A DNA stretch of 44,305 nt from Ruminococcus sp. (GCA_017519145.1 JAFWTA010000005.1:1-44305), one strand, 5' to 3'; shown: positions 14,299 to 23,581, numbered from the stretch's first letter. Numbers and translations are program-made. Notes: generated by a model not told the origin, from the sequence alone.

Positions 14299-15005
14299 TG
14301 ACAGGCTTCGTCTATAAGGAGTTGAAGCAGAACCTGAGATATATACTCCTTACCGTTGTCAGCGGCTTTGTTGCACTGATAGTCCTGATAATGTTCAGGG
14401 ACAGCTATAATGCGCATGACTATAATATCCTGCTAATGCTCGGACTGATAGGCGGACTTCTGCTGGCAGGAGGTATGGAGATGGCTGTTCTCAACGGCGA
14501 TGACCGCAGGCTGTGGGCATATTTTGTCTCTTCAACATCGGACGGCTACAAAGGCTTTCTCCGTGTGAAATACGAGATGATATTCGTAATGTCGCTGCTG
14601 TTCCTGACAAGCTTTTCGCTGTGTGAGCAGCTTATTACAGCCATTGCCGCGGATAAGGGAATGATGGTGGAGAGCTCTGCTTCTGCAATTGCAGTACCTC
14701 TGGTATTCATCCAGTTTCTTCTCAGATCGGTGGATATACCGCTTTTCTACCGTTTCGGTGCAAAAAAGGGCAATACCATAAAGCTTATTTCCGTGCTGGC
14801 GATGATCGTGGTTCTCTTTACAGTTCTGCTGATAAACATTGACCGTTTTGAAGATGTGTACGGATCTGTATGCAAGGCGTTCACAGAGTACACAAGATCG
14901 CCCCTGCTTCCTGCGGGAGCTGTTGCTGCTCTGGCTGCCTATTATGCTTCCTACCGTATATCGTGCAGGGTCTATCTGAAAGGAGCGGAGACGTATGACA
15001 AATAA
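14298..15005 (+). CDS. ABC-2-type membrane subunit 2
   Basis: The 235-residue membrane protein has about six helices (YILLTVVSGFVALIVLIMF near the N-terminus, LLMLGLIGGLLLAGGMEM, FVMSLLFLTSFSLCEQ and others). It begins with the TAATG overlap and its end overlaps the CPBP gene by 11 bases. It is inferred to pair with the preceding subunit. The DDRRLWAYFVSST segment between helices 3 and 4 is typical of lantibiotic-type exporter subunits, which is suggestive only. Confidence 0.8.
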   Translation: MTGFVYKELKQNLRYILLTVVSGFVALIVLIMFRDSYNAHDYNILLMLGLIGGLLLAGGMEMAVLNGDDRRLWAYFVSSTSDGYKGFLRVKYEMIFVMSLLFLTSFSLCEQLITAIAADKGMMVESSASAIAVPLVFIQFLLRSVDIPLFYRFGAKKGNTIKLISVLAMIVVLFTVLLINIDRFEDVYGSVCKAFTEYTRSPLLPAGAVAALAAYYASYRISCRVYLKGAETYDK

Positions 15006-15867
15006 AAAGGAAAACCTCAGGCGTCTTGGACTTTATCTGCTCATCGCCTTTGCACTGAGCCTTCTGCTCATAGTTTTCAGGAAGCCAATGGAGACTTCGG
15101 CAAGGGTAAGCTTCATAATCACTCAGCTGTTCAGTTTTTCTCCTGCCATAGCCTGTCTTATCACAAGGGCAGTTACCAAGGAGGGCTTCGGAGATATGAA
15201 GCTTCACTTCAATTTCCGCGGCAATTTCAGATGGTACCTGCTGGCATTTGCGGTGCCGCTGCTGTGTTTTTCCGCATCAATGCTTCTTCCCGTCATCATC
15301 GGCGGTCACGGCAGCCTGCTCAGCGGATTTACAGCAAATAACGTGCTGTCGGTCATATTCATACTCATGGGACAGTCCGCCGTGGTATCGGCAGGACTGC
15401 TGGGCGAGGAGCTTGGCTGGCGCGGATATATGAACCGGAAACTGGAGCCGCTGGTGGGAACAGTCGGCACTTGCCTTATTGGCGGTATCATATGGGGACT
15501 GTGGCATTTTCCCATTGACATCGCAAACTATCTCGGAGGCTTCGGTTCGCTTTCATTTTCAATGAAGTTGGCTTTCGGCAGACTTGTACTGCTGACCTGC
15601 TTCGGAGTGTTCCTGATGTGGCTGACAAAAAAGACCGACAGCGTATTCCCTGCGGTGGTGGCGCATTTCATGTTCAATGCAAGCCAGAGCGCCATTATGG
15701 AGCTTTTCATGGAGAGCGATATACCCGAGGACACTGATCTCGGAAAGCTTGCTGACGTTTTTCAATATATACCTATGGCTGTATTGGCAGCGGTGTTCAT
15801 GTTCCTGCTGCTCAGAGCCAAAGCCCATGCAGGAAAGCACTCTGCTCCGCAGGCGATGAAAGCATAG
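14995..15867 (+). CDS. CPBP-family intramembrane metalloprotease
   Basis: The 290-residue membrane protein has the CAAX/CPBP (ABI) motifs: EELGWRGYMN (EExxxR, near 139-148), GLWHFP (near 168) and the late HFMFNASQ (HxxxN). These residues bind the metal and form the active site within the membrane. About eight helices are present. Family members cleave or modify prenylated proteins or act in bacteriocin maturation and self-immunity. Its position at the end of a YtrA-type ABC operon favours envelope-stress or peptide resistance, but this is inference. Confidence 0.9.
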   Translation: MTNKKENLRRLGLYLLIAFALSLLLIVFRKPMETSARVSFIITQLFSFSPAIACLITRAVTKEGFGDMKLHFNFRGNFRWYLLAFAVPLLCFSASMLLPVIIGGHGSLLSGFTANNVLSVIFILMGQSAVVSAGLLGEELGWRGYMNRKLEPLVGTVGTCLIGGIIWGLWHFPIDIANYLGGFGSLSFSMKLAFGRLVLLTCFGVFLMWLTKKTDSVFPAVVAHFMFNASQSAIMELFMESDIPEDTDLGKLADVFQYIPMAVLAAVFMFLLLRAKAHAGKHSAPQAMKA

Positions 15868-15888
15868 TTCTGATATGTAATAATACTG

Positions 15889-15922
15889 AAGCTGCCCTGT
15901 CCGCGTGACGGGGCAGCTTTTT
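15889..15922 (+). terminator. Rho-independent terminator of the YtrA-ABC-CPBP operon
   Basis: AAGCTGCCC (15889-15897) pairs with GGGCAGCTT (15911-15919), followed by TTTTTG. Confidence 0.85.
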
Positions 15923-16047
15923 GTGCCTTGAAAATGTGTTATGTCATAAGCTTACTATAAATCTCCTGATTTTGCTATCAATTTTCGGCATAAAAAGTTA
16001 TAATAATGCCAAGATGCAACTGAACACAGATCCGGGGAGGAATAAAT

Positions 16048-17463
16048 ATGAAAAGAATCAAGGCATTATCTTTTATTGCTGCAATGGCGCTTACTGCAAC
16101 CGTTACAGGCTGTGGAAACTCAAAGGGAAGCTCGGTAAGCGAGACTGCTCCGGTGACCGCAGCTGCTGAGTCAACGACAGCTGCTCAGGAGGAGGATGTT
16201 CCCGAGATCGAGGGCTATGACCTTCTCTGGAACGACGAATTCAGCGGAAGCGAGCTTGACCAGAGCAAGTGGAACTATGAGCCTCATGAGCCGGGCTGGA
16301 CAAATGAGGAGCTTCAGGAGTACACCACCTCAACGGACAATGTTTTCCTCCGTGACGGGAATCTTGTCATAAAGGCTATAAAGACCGAGAACAACGGCAG
16401 AGCGCACTATACCTCGGGTAAGGTCACAGGCAAGAACAAGACCGACTTCACCTACGGAAAGGTAGTTGCCAGAGCAAAGGTCCCCGAGGGACAGGGCTTA
16501 TGGCCTGCTATCTGGATGATGCCCAAGGACGAGGGCTACTACGGACAGTGGCCCAAGTGCGGCGAGATAGATATTATGGAGGTGCTGGGCAACGATGTCA
16601 GCACCGCTTACGGAACTCTCCACTACGGCGAGCCCCACGGCGAACAGCAGGGTACATGGGGACTTACGGGACAGACCTATGCCGACAGCTTCCATGAGTT
16701 CTCCGTAGAGTGGGAGCCCGGAGAGATACGCTGGTACATCGACGGCAACCTCTACCATACAGTCAATGACTGGTTCACAGCAGTTCAGGGCGAGGATGAC
16801 AAGCCCTATCCCGCACCCTTCGACCAGCCCTTCTTCGTACAGATGAACCTTGCAGTAGGCGGTGTATGGCCCGGCGATCCCGACGAGACTACTGACTTTG
16901 ACAAGGCGGAGTTCGAGATAGACTATGTGAGAGTTTATCAGAAGCCCGAGTATGATACCAACGTGACAAAGCCCGAAAAGCATTACCGTGAGGCGCTTGA
17001 TGACGGAAACTTCATTTTCAACGGCGACTTCTCCGAGGCGGAGGACCTGACCGATGATGTAAACTGGAAGTTCCTGCTCTTTAACGGCGGCGAGGGCAGT
17101 GCCGAGATAAGGGACAACATGATAGTTATAAGCTCAGAGGCTGAGGGCACGGAGGACTATTCCGTTCAGCTTGTGCAGCCCGAGCTCCCCATGATAAAGG
17201 GAAAGAAGTACAGAGCTACATTCGATGCCTATGCAGATGAGGAACGTGATATCGTGGTATGCGTATCAGCTCCCACAGCAGGCTGGATACGCTACTTACA
17301 GGACACAAAGCTTACAGTAACACCCGAAAAACAGACATTTACATATGACTTCGAGATGAAGGACAAGGACGACCCAAACGGCAGACTTGAATTCAATCTC
17401 GGACACAGAGGCTCCACAGCAACTGTGTATATATCCAATGTCAGAGTAGAAGAAATATCTTGA
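16048..17463 (+). CDS. GH16 endo-beta-1,3(4)-glucanase lipoprotein with C-terminal carbohydrate-binding module
   Basis: The 471-residue protein has a lipoprotein signal (lipobox VTGC, Cys22), a Ser/Thr/Ala linker to about 50, then the GH16 domain (about 57-305). The active site is GEIDIMEVLG: E173 nucleophile, D175, E178 acid/base. The ExDxME form is that of laminarinase-type enzymes, which cut beta-1,3 or mixed beta-1,3-1,4 glucans. WPAIWMMP and the HEFSVEWEPGEIRWYIDG segment also belong to the family. Residues 325-471 (FIFNGDFSEAEDL onward) form a CBM4/9-type beta-sandwich. It should be anchored on the outer cell surface, without a dockerin. Ribosome site GGGGAGG. A -10 TATAAT lies at 15999-16004 but without a clear -35. 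Confidence 0.92.
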   Translation: MKRIKALSFIAAMALTATVTGCGNSKGSSVSETAPVTAAAESTTAAQEEDVPEIEGYDLLWNDEFSGSELDQSKWNYEPHEPGWTNEELQEYTTSTDNVFLRDGNLVIKAIKTENNGRAHYTSGKVTGKNKTDFTYGKVVARAKVPEGQGLWPAIWMMPKDEGYYGQWPKCGEIDIMEVLGNDVSTAYGTLHYGEPHGEQQGTWGLTGQTYADSFHEFSVEWEPGEIRWYIDGNLYHTVNDWFTAVQGEDDKPYPAPFDQPFFVQMNLAVGGVWPGDPDETTDFDKAEFEIDYVRVYQKPEYDTNVTKPEKHYREALDDGNFIFNGDFSEAEDLTDDVNWKFLLFNGGEGSAEIRDNMIVISSEAEGTEDYSVQLVQPELPMIKGKKYRATFDAYADEERDIVVCVSAPTAGWIRYLQDTKLTVTPEKQTFTYDFEMKDKDDPNGRLEFNLGHRGSTATVYISNVRVEEIS

Positions 17464-17477
17464 CCCCTCTTTGATTT

Positions 17478-17500
17478 AGCCGGCGCAAGCCGGCTTTTTT
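17478..17500 (+). terminator. Rho-independent terminator of the GH16 gene
   Basis: AGCCGGC-GCAA-GCCGGCT followed by six T residues, 15 bases after the stop codon. Confidence 0.9.
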
Positions 17501-17528
17501 CTTTATACCGCAAAACTGCTTTTTATCC

Positions 17529-17557
17529 TTGACAAAACCGCAATAATATGGCAAAAT
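17529..17557 (+). promoter_or_regulatory. Putative promoter of the lipoprotein/RTX operon
   Basis: TTGACA (17529-17534), 17 bases and CAAAAT (17552-17557), a weak -10. Confidence 0.55.
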
Positions 17558-17634
17558 AGGGATATGGTATTTTCGGCAATACAGGTGTCTGCACAGAGGT
17601 GCAGCAGCCGTCATGAAAACTACAGGAGATAATG

Positions 17635-18342
17635 ATGAAAAGGATAAAACAGGGCGTTTCTGTAATAACGGTGCTTCTGACCTCAGCGGCAATACTGTGG
17701 GGCTGTGCAGTTGCTTCCGAAAGAGACAGCAGGCAGGAGCTGATAAAGGGGCTTGAGAAAAAGTACGGCGAGTCCTTCACTCTTATCGAGGACGCAGGAG
17801 GCGGAAATCTTTCCGCAGACCACTGCGCGGTATATGTTCGTGCGGAGAGCCTGCCCGATGAGAGGATATATGCGGTCCACGGCGTTTTTGACGGAAAGAC
17901 CGGTGACAGGGACAATTACATGGCGTATTGTCTCAGAGATGAGGCTGCCGCATATCTGACTGATATTGCAGATGATGTTTACGGCGAATGCAGGACGTTT
18001 TACGTTCCCGACGATACGGGAGTGCTGCCTGCGGATATCGGAAAGGAGTCCTCAGTCGGCGAGATGCTCAGGGCAGGGAAGTTCTACTGGTATCTGCTTC
18101 TTCCCGAGGGGCAGGATCTGAGCAAAAAGGATGAACAGCTCGATGAGCTTATGGATAAACTGGCAGATGAGAAAATAGGCTGCTATTTCTATATCGCATA
18201 TATTGACGACAATGACAGCTACAGGAACGCGGCTTCCGTAAAGGATGTGGACAGGAGCCATATCCTTGCCGACTGCACCGTGGGAATGGACGACAGCTTC
18301 AATATAACCGAAAAAAAGTGGGAGGTCAACGGCAATGGCTGA
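17635..18342 (+). CDS. Predicted lipoprotein of unknown function
   Basis: The product (235 residues from the ATG at 17635) has a lipoprotein signal peptide ending in the lipobox LWGC (Cys near residue 24) and a soluble alpha/beta domain. I recognise no family. It has notably many acidic residues, four further cysteines and a central YMAYCLRDEAAAYLTDIADDVYGE segment. The ATG at 17632 is only three bases from AGGAG, so the next codon, at six bases, is the likelier start. Its end overlaps the start of the RTX gene by eight bases (ATGGCTGA), so the two are translationally coupled and probably act together, perhaps at the membrane. Confidence 0.75.
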   Translation: MKRIKQGVSVITVLLTSAAILWGCAVASERDSRQELIKGLEKKYGESFTLIEDAGGGNLSADHCAVYVRAESLPDERIYAVHGVFDGKTGDRDNYMAYCLRDEAAAYLTDIADDVYGECRTFYVPDDTGVLPADIGKESSVGEMLRAGKFYWYLLLPEGQDLSKKDEQLDELMDKLADEKIGCYFYIAYIDDNDSYRNAASVKDVDRSHILADCTVGMDDSFNITEKKWEVNGNG

Positions 18343-20458
18343 TTTCTTTGAAAAACATGGCATAAAAGACGAGGCAAGGATGTCAATAATCCTCAATACA
18401 TTCATGTACATAAGCAAATGCATAAAGAGCGAGAAGACTCTTACTCTCAGCAGCATAGCACAGCAGATAAGTCTCAGCGGACTTGAGGAGTATCAGCAGG
18501 CTGCACTGTCAATGGTGCGCAGCAGCCTTGAGCACAGGAGCAACAACAGCTTCGGAGAGTACGAGCTCATAAGCTATTCCGAGAATATGGACGGAAAGTA
18601 CAGAGGTGCTTATGCGGCTTCATTCCGCAGTCCCGACCGCTCTGTGATATATGTGGTGTACCGCGGTACAGGCAGCGGCAGATGGTACGACAACGGCGAC
18701 GCTCTTGCAAATGTGGCGTCGGAGTACCAGAAGGTGGCGCTGCGGTATTTCGACGATATGATGGACGAGCTTTCTCCCTCTGAGGACGTGAGGGTGATAC
18801 TTACAGGTCATTCCAAGGGCGGAAATCTTGCCCAGTATGTCATGCTGACCTCGAAGCATAAAAACAGAATAAGCCGCTGCATATCCTTTGACGGACAGGG
18901 ATTTTCTCCCGAATTTCTCGGCAGCATAAACTACCCCGACAGCACCTCCGAGGAGCTTTGCGGCAGGATGTATTCCATCTGCGGCGACAACGACTACGTC
19001 AACGTCCTCGGTAAAAAGATAATCCCCGACGCAAACACCATCTACATAAAGACAGCCACAGAGCTTACGGATATGAGCGGCGCTCATTCCATAGTTCCGG
19101 ACCGCAGCAGCGACATTGAAAAGGGACTTATCCGCTATATCTTCAACTTCAACACCAATGACTTCAACGAGCAGACCACAAAGCAGCGTGAGATAGCTGT
19201 CTGTGCAAGGGAGATAAATGCCAATATCATGGACCTTCCTCAGAAGGAGAGGGAGGATATATGCAGGACTCTCATGACCCTTTCCGAGCAGTTCCTCGGC
19301 GGAAGCAATTCTCCCCGCGGGCTCAACGGCGAAATGGCAACTCTTGATGAGGGAGTGGGCTTTATCACCAATCTCTATGAGATAATCGTTCCGCTGGTAT
19401 CCCATGTGGGAAGCGAGGCAGGGGAGGACATCATATTCAACGTGCTGGTAGTTCCCAACTGCAAGAATGCGGACAGCTCCATGGCGTCGGCTCCTCTCAG
19501 CGAGAAGATGTCGCTCATCATGTCCGAGCCTGATGTGCTGAAGCTCTATTACATCGGCGCGGCTCTTGCCATTGAGGGACTCTGCGATAATGCTGAGCAG
19601 AACGCATACTCCGTTGGACGAGCTGTTTCCGGCAGGCTCTCCGACGAGCTGGGACTCATAATAAAGGCTCAGCTCATGGCGGCTGACATGATAATCTCTT
19701 ACATAAAAAAGGCAGGCTTCCTTGCAGGGATAGCTGTCATGGTGATAAAGTCAGTGCTGAAGAAATATCTTGCACTTCAGGAGAGCACAGGCATATTAAA
19801 TACAGCCAAAAACACCGAGGCAAAAAAGGCTTCGGGCGGCAAGCGCAGCAGAAAGGGCACTCAGAAAGCGGACCATATCATGGGAGATGATAACGCGGAG
19901 ATAATAGAGGGCTTCGGCGGAGATGACAGTATACACGGCTGGGGCGGCGATGATGATATCTACGGCGGCGACGGAGATGACAGGCTCTACGGCAAGGGCG
20001 GCAGAGACAATATCTACGGCGAGAGCGGCAGCGATCACTTGGTCGGCGGCGAGGATGATGACTACCTCAACGGAGGCTCGGGTGATGATGACCTTCACGG
20101 AGATGAGGGCAGAGATGTGCTGTTCGGCGGCATCGGCAATGATATTCTTGAGGGCGGCACAGGTGATGATACTCTCAACGGCGGAGCAGGCGACGACAGG
20201 TATATATTTGCAGGCGGCTTCGGCAGGGACGTTATCCGCGACCCCGAGGGCAGCGAGGTCATCGAGCTGAGAGGCATAGCAGCCGAGGATCTGCTTCTTG
20301 CCTCCGACGGCAGCGGCGGTCTCATTATCAGCGTGAGAGGTACAGATGACAGCATAAATATAGAGGGCTTCCGCTGCGATAGGTTCACCCTTGAGATAAA
20401 CGGAGGCAGCTACGGTATAGTTGAAAATGACGGAGCCTACTTCCTGATAAAGCAGTAG
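18335..20458 (+). CDS. Mbeg1/DUF2974-like alpha/beta-hydrolase with C-terminal RTX calcium-binding repeats
   Basis: The 707-residue protein has an N-terminal lipase-like domain. VIYVVYRGTG (near 105) and VILTGHSKGGNLAQYV carry the nucleophile elbow G-H-S-K-G with Ser160, and SFDGQGF and DYVNVLG follow as in Mbeg1-like (DUF2974) proteins. A helical middle region (about 270-490) has one hydrophobic stretch (AGIAVMVIKSVLKKYLAL). Residues about 520-625 hold some eleven tandem nonapeptides of the GGxGxDxLx RTX type (for example GGDDDIYGG, TGDDTLNGG), which bind calcium. A haemolysin-type C-terminal domain (VIELRGIAAEDLLLA) ends the protein. No signal peptide is visible, and no type I export genes lie in the window. 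The substrate is unknown; lipid ester cleavage is inferred. Confidence 0.88.
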   Translation: MADFFEKHGIKDEARMSIILNTFMYISKCIKSEKTLTLSSIAQQISLSGLEEYQQAALSMVRSSLEHRSNNSFGEYELISYSENMDGKYRGAYAASFRSPDRSVIYVVYRGTGSGRWYDNGDALANVASEYQKVALRYFDDMMDELSPSEDVRVILTGHSKGGNLAQYVMLTSKHKNRISRCISFDGQGFSPEFLGSINYPDSTSEELCGRMYSICGDNDYVNVLGKKIIPDANTIYIKTATELTDMSGAHSIVPDRSSDIEKGLIRYIFNFNTNDFNEQTTKQREIAVCAREINANIMDLPQKEREDICRTLMTLSEQFLGGSNSPRGLNGEMATLDEGVGFITNLYEIIVPLVSHVGSEAGEDIIFNVLVVPNCKNADSSMASAPLSEKMSLIMSEPDVLKLYYIGAALAIEGLCDNAEQNAYSVGRAVSGRLSDELGLIIKAQLMAADMIISYIKKAGFLAGIAVMVIKSVLKKYLALQESTGILNTAKNTEAKKASGGKRSRKGTQKADHIMGDDNAEIIEGFGGDDSIHGWGGDDDIYGGDGDDRLYGKGGRDNIYGESGSDHLVGGEDDDYLNGGSGDDDLHGDEGRDVLFGGIGNDILEGGTGDDTLNGGAGDDRYIFAGGFGRDVIRDPEGSEVIELRGIAAEDLLLASDGSGGLIISVRGTDDSINIEGFRCDRFTLEINGGSYGIVENDGAYFLIKQ

Positions 20459-20461
20459 TAC

Positions 20462-20498
20462 TTGATTTGTCAGGTAGTATGTGTTATACTTATATAAC
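20462..20498 (+). promoter_or_regulatory. Promoter with overlapping palindrome for the flavodoxin gene
   Basis: TTGATT (20462-20467), 17 bases and TATACT (20485-20490). GTTATA-CTTA-TATAAC (20483-20498) is a perfect inverted repeat over the -10, a likely repressor site whose regulator is unknown. Confidence 0.7.
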
Positions 20499-20525
20499 AA
20501 TAATATTTATGAGGAGGCAACCATC

Positions 20526-20987
20526 ATGAGCAAAAAATTAGTAGCATACTTTTCAGCAGGCGGAAATACCGCAGCACTGGCAAAGAAGCTTGCAGCGGCA
20601 GCAGGTGCAGATCTTTTCGAGATAGAGCCTGCGGTGCGCTATACTGCACAGGACCTCGACTGGATGAACAAGCAGTCCCGCAGCAGCGTGGAGATGAGCG
20701 ATCACAGCTCCCGTCCTGCAATTGCAGGCACAAAGAGCGATCTTGCGGAATACGATACGGTATATGTGGGCTTCCCCGTATGGTGGTACATAGCTCCCAC
20801 TATAATTAATACATTCCTTGAGAGCGGCGACTTTTCCGGCAAGAGGGTGATCCTTTTTGCCACATCGGGCGGAAGCGGCTTCGGAAAGGCTGCGGACAAT
20901 CTCCGCGGCAGCGCTGTGGGTGCAGAGATCATTGAGGGAAAGGTAAATCCCTCGGACAGCGACATAAAGGCTCTGGCTGAGATGTAA
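20526..20987 (+). CDS. Flavodoxin
   Basis: The 153-residue protein begins [22 protein letters not shown], whose SAGGNTA loop binds the FMN phosphate. [19 protein letters not shown] supplies the aromatic flavin stack, and [16 protein letters not shown] is the second loop. This is the flavodoxin_4 type common in anaerobes as a small electron carrier or NAD(P)H-linked reductase partner. The ribosome site GGAGG lies nine bases before the ATG at 20526; the open frame upstream covers the promoter and is not coding. It is a single-gene unit with its own promoter and terminator. Confidence 0.9.
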   Translation: MSKKLVAYFSAGGNTAALAKKLAAAAGADLFEIEPAVRYTAQDLDWMNKQSRSSVEMSDHSSRPAIAGTKSDLAEYDTVYVGFPVWWYIAPTIINTFLESGDFSGKRVILFATSGGSGFGKAADNLRGSAVGAEIIEGKVNPSDSDIKALAEM

Positions 20988-20997
20988 GACAAAAATA

Positions 20998-21030
20998 ACG
21001 GGGAGAAGCAAAAATGCTTCTCCCCGTTTT
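20998..21030. terminator. Bidirectional terminator between flavodoxin and histidine kinase genes
   Basis: ACGGGGAGAAGC (20998-21009) pairs with GCTTCTCCCCGT (21016-21027). TTTT follows on the plus strand and TTATTTTTG on the minus strand; the flanking genes converge here. Confidence 0.88.
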
Positions 21031-21042
21031 CGTGCGTAGGAT

Positions 21043-21915
21043 TTACAGTATTATCCTTATGGTGAGCCGTTCATCGCTGTATTCGGCAGTTATGCTGCCG
21101 CCCATGCGCTGTATGAGGGAGCGGGCTATGGACAGTCCCAGACCCGTAGAATGGCGGGCGGCTTCAACGGTATAGAAACGGTCAAAGAGCTGTTCCACTT
21201 CAACTGCGGACAGCTCTTTTGCCGTATTTGAAAAAGTTATCTCACCCGATTCTGTCAGTGTGATATCAAGGTCTCCGTCGCTGTATTTTGCCGCATTGTT
21301 CAGCAGATTGGAGAAGACTCTCGACAGGGCGTCGGAGTCAAGCTTGCGCTCCACACGTTCCTCGGTGATGGATATTTTCGGAGCTATGCCCTTTTCTGAA
21401 AGCGTCGGATAGAAGCTGCTGATACTCTCCGCAAGGAGCTGATTTACGAATACGGTCTCAGTTTTCAGCTCAGTCTCATCGGAAACAATGACAGAATAGC
21501 GGAAAAGCTCCTCGGTGAGATGCTTCATCATATCGGCGCGTTCCTTCATAATGGACAGGTAACGCGCCTGTTTTTCGGGATCGTCGGTCTTCTGCATCAA
21601 ATCCAGATAGCCGCATATGGCAGTCAGGGGAGTCCTCAGGTCGTGGGAGATATTGGTGACAGCGCTTTTCAGCTCTCTGTTGCCCTGTATGTAGGAAAGC
21701 TCCTCAGTGCGCATGGCAGATAGCTGAGTGCTGAGGCTCTCGGCGAGCCTGCGGATATCCTTGTCGCTGCTGGAGACATAGATGAGGTTATTGGTGTCAT
21801 TTTTCAGTCTGTCAGCAAACTGCGCGGATATTTCCCGTGCCGACTTTTTCAGCAGATATATCTTGACGCAGAGCAGTATTATCACAACTGCGGCGCATAA
21901 CAGACAGTATATCAT
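21043..21915 (-). CDS. Sensor histidine kinase
   Basis: The 290-residue kinase has one N-terminal membrane helix (about 2-22, IYCLLCAAVVIILLCVKIYL), no extracellular domain, a coiled linker and the H-box VTNISHDLRTPLTAICGYLD (phosphorylated His near residue 91). The ATPase motifs are LLNNAAKYS (N), an abbreviated central region, and GLGLSIARSLIQRMGG (G2). The lack of a sensing domain suggests it reads its signal through the neighbouring ABC transporter or within the membrane, as in small VanS/BceS-like kinases. It is the last gene of the set RR-ATPase-permease-kinase, 18 bases after the permease stop. Confidence 0.9.
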   Translation of the reverse strand: MIYCLLCAAVVIILLCVKIYLLKKSAREISAQFADRLKNDTNNLIYVSSSDKDIRRLAESLSTQLSAMRTEELSYIQGNRELKSAVTNISHDLRTPLTAICGYLDLMQKTDDPEKQARYLSIMKERADMMKHLTEELFRYSVIVSDETELKTETVFVNQLLAESISSFYPTLSEKGIAPKISITEERVERKLDSDALSRVFSNLLNNAAKYSDGDLDITLTESGEITFSNTAKELSAVEVEQLFDRFYTVEAARHSTGLGLSIARSLIQRMGGSITAEYSDERLTIRIIL

Positions 21916-21933
21916 CTTTGTCCTCCTTTGCGA

Positions 21934-22644
21934 TCATTTAAGGTCGGCTTTGCGGAAGTTTACCACTCCCGCTGTTATGAAAAATACAGTGAGTATCAGT
22001 GAATAAGCTATGTGTATAGCGGCGCGTTTGTCAGGAACTGCAAGTACAGTCATCTGACTCAGCGGAATGATGTCGCTGAATACCTGTATCCACTTTGAAT
22101 CGCCGAATTCCTGAGCCATAGCAGCGAACATCAGCAGGGGATACATGAGTATTATGGGAAGAACTCCACCTGCGGCACTTTTTACGGTCATGGCGAGAAA
22201 TGTGGTGAGAGCGGATACAGCGACCACCGCAAAGAAGCAAACGGTCATGTTCTTCATGATATCGGAAAAAACAGCGCCCTTGGTGCCGATGACAATAAGG
22301 TTGGCGGCAGACGATACCGCAAAGAAAATTATCAGCGATATGCAGAAAAACAGAGTTTCAGCTATCTGATTTGCAAGGTAGATGTGGGAGCGCTTATGTC
22401 CGACGGTGAGCTTGTTGCGTATGGTGTTCTGTGTATAGTCGCGGCTGATGAAAAGTCCTCCCACAGCCGAGAAAAACATCATCATTATCATGGGCATCTC
22501 AAACATACTGTACCAGTCAAGGCTGCCGTTGAGCTTGCCGATGAGGACCTCCAGCAGGGCGAGCACCGCCGACATGATGACGCATATCATCGTATCCTTT
22601 CTGCGGAGCATGAGCTTCAGGTTTACTTTCAGGAGCTTATTCAT
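21934..22644 (-). CDS. ABC-2-type transporter permease
   Basis: The 236-residue protein has six predicted helices, for example MICVIMSAVLALLEVLIG, PMIMMMFFSAVGGLFI and IAYSLILTVFFITAGVV. The segment SRDYTQNTIRNKLTVGHKRSHIYLANQ is typical of ABC-2 permeases of lantibiotic or multidrug export. It starts at 22644 behind GGAGGTGG, inside the last codons of the ATPase gene (eight-base overlap). It works with that ATPase; the substrate is unknown. Confidence 0.87.
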   Translation of the reverse strand: MNKLLKVNLKLMLRRKDTMICVIMSAVLALLEVLIGKLNGSLDWYSMFEMPMIMMMFFSAVGGLFISRDYTQNTIRNKLTVGHKRSHIYLANQIAETLFFCISLIIFFAVSSAANLIVIGTKGAVFSDIMKNMTVCFFAVVAVSALTTFLAMTVKSAAGGVLPIILMYPLLMFAAMAQEFGDSKWIQVFSDIIPLSQMTVLAVPDKRAAIHIAYSLILTVFFITAGVVNFRKADLK

Positions 22645-23551
22645 TGCTGCCACCTCCTACCAGTGAGATAAAGAAGCCTTCAAGGTTCTCGTCGTGCTCG
22701 GAAGCGGAGAGTATCTCGCACTTTTCCTCCCACAGGCTGAATGCCAGCTTTGTGATATTGGGAGTGGCAAAGATGTCAGCGTGTTCGTCGTCGATTATCT
22801 TGTACTCCATATCCATGCTGTCGAGGACTCTTGCAAGAGCGGCGGTGTCGGTGACCCTGACCCTTACGCATTTGCGGCACTCGTTTTCAAGCTCCTCAGC
22901 GCTCATTTCGCGGACTATCTGTCCGCCGTTGATGAAGCCGTAATGTGTGGCTATTTTTGAGAGCTCATCGAGGATGTGGCTGGAAATGAGGATGGTAATA
23001 TTGTTCTCGCGGTTGAGCTTCAGTATCAGCTCGCGCATTTCGATAATGCCCTGAGGGTCGAGACCGTTTATGGGCTCGTCAAGGACGAGAAAGTCGGGCT
23101 TTCCGCAGAGTGCCACGGCAATGCCAAGGCGCTGACGCATACCCAGCGAAAAATCCTTTGAGAGCTTTTTGCCCGTGTTTTTCAGTCCCACAAGGTCAAG
23201 GAGCTCGTCGATGCCGTTATAGTCGGGCATACCCATGATATCGTACTGCATCTCGAGGTTTTTCCTTGCGGAGAGATAGGGGAGAATTGACGGTGTTTCC
23301 ACAACGGCGCCCATTCTTCTTCTGGTCTCGGATATATTGGGGTCACTGTTTTTGACTCCGTAAAGCTCGAAGCTGCCGTCGGTGGGGAACTGTATCCCGC
23401 ACACCATTCGTATGAGAGTAGTCTTTCCTGCGCCGTTCCTGCCTACAAAGCCGTATATGGAGCCCTTGGGAACGTTCATGGTGAGACCGTTCAGGGCTTT
23501 GAAGTCCTTGTAATGCTTGGTGAGCGAATTTGTTCTTAGTACATAGTCCAT
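22637..23551 (-). CDS. ABC transporter ATP-binding protein
   Basis: The 304-residue ATPase has Walker A GRNGAGKTT (37-45), signature FSLGMRQRLGIAVAL, Walker B FLVLDEPINGLDP and H-loop SSHILDE. The C-terminal extra domain of about 90 residues ends LEGFFISLVGGGSNE. This is the BcrA/LanF-like type exporting peptides or antibiotics. A ribosome site (GGAGG) precedes the start. Expression is likely activated by the response regulator through the direct repeats at 23598-23639. Confidence 0.92.
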   Translation of the reverse strand: MDYVLRTNSLTKHYKDFKALNGLTMNVPKGSIYGFVGRNGAGKTTLIRMVCGIQFPTDGSFELYGVKNSDPNISETRRRMGAVVETPSILPYLSARKNLEMQYDIMGMPDYNGIDELLDLVGLKNTGKKLSKDFSLGMRQRLGIAVALCGKPDFLVLDEPINGLDPQGIIEMRELILKLNRENNITILISSHILDELSKIATHYGFINGGQIVREMSAEELENECRKCVRVRVTDTAALARVLDSMDMEYKIIDDEHADIFATPNITKLAFSLWEEKCEILSASEHDENLEGFFISLVGGGSNE

Positions 23552-23581
23552 ATAGGAACCTCCTTCTTTCTTTCTGATATG

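Noticed and set aside
18620-20500. Long minus-strand frames opposite the RTX gene
   Set aside because: These mirror the repetitive, GC-rich plus-strand gene; the plus strand encodes an intact lipase motif and RTX repeats.
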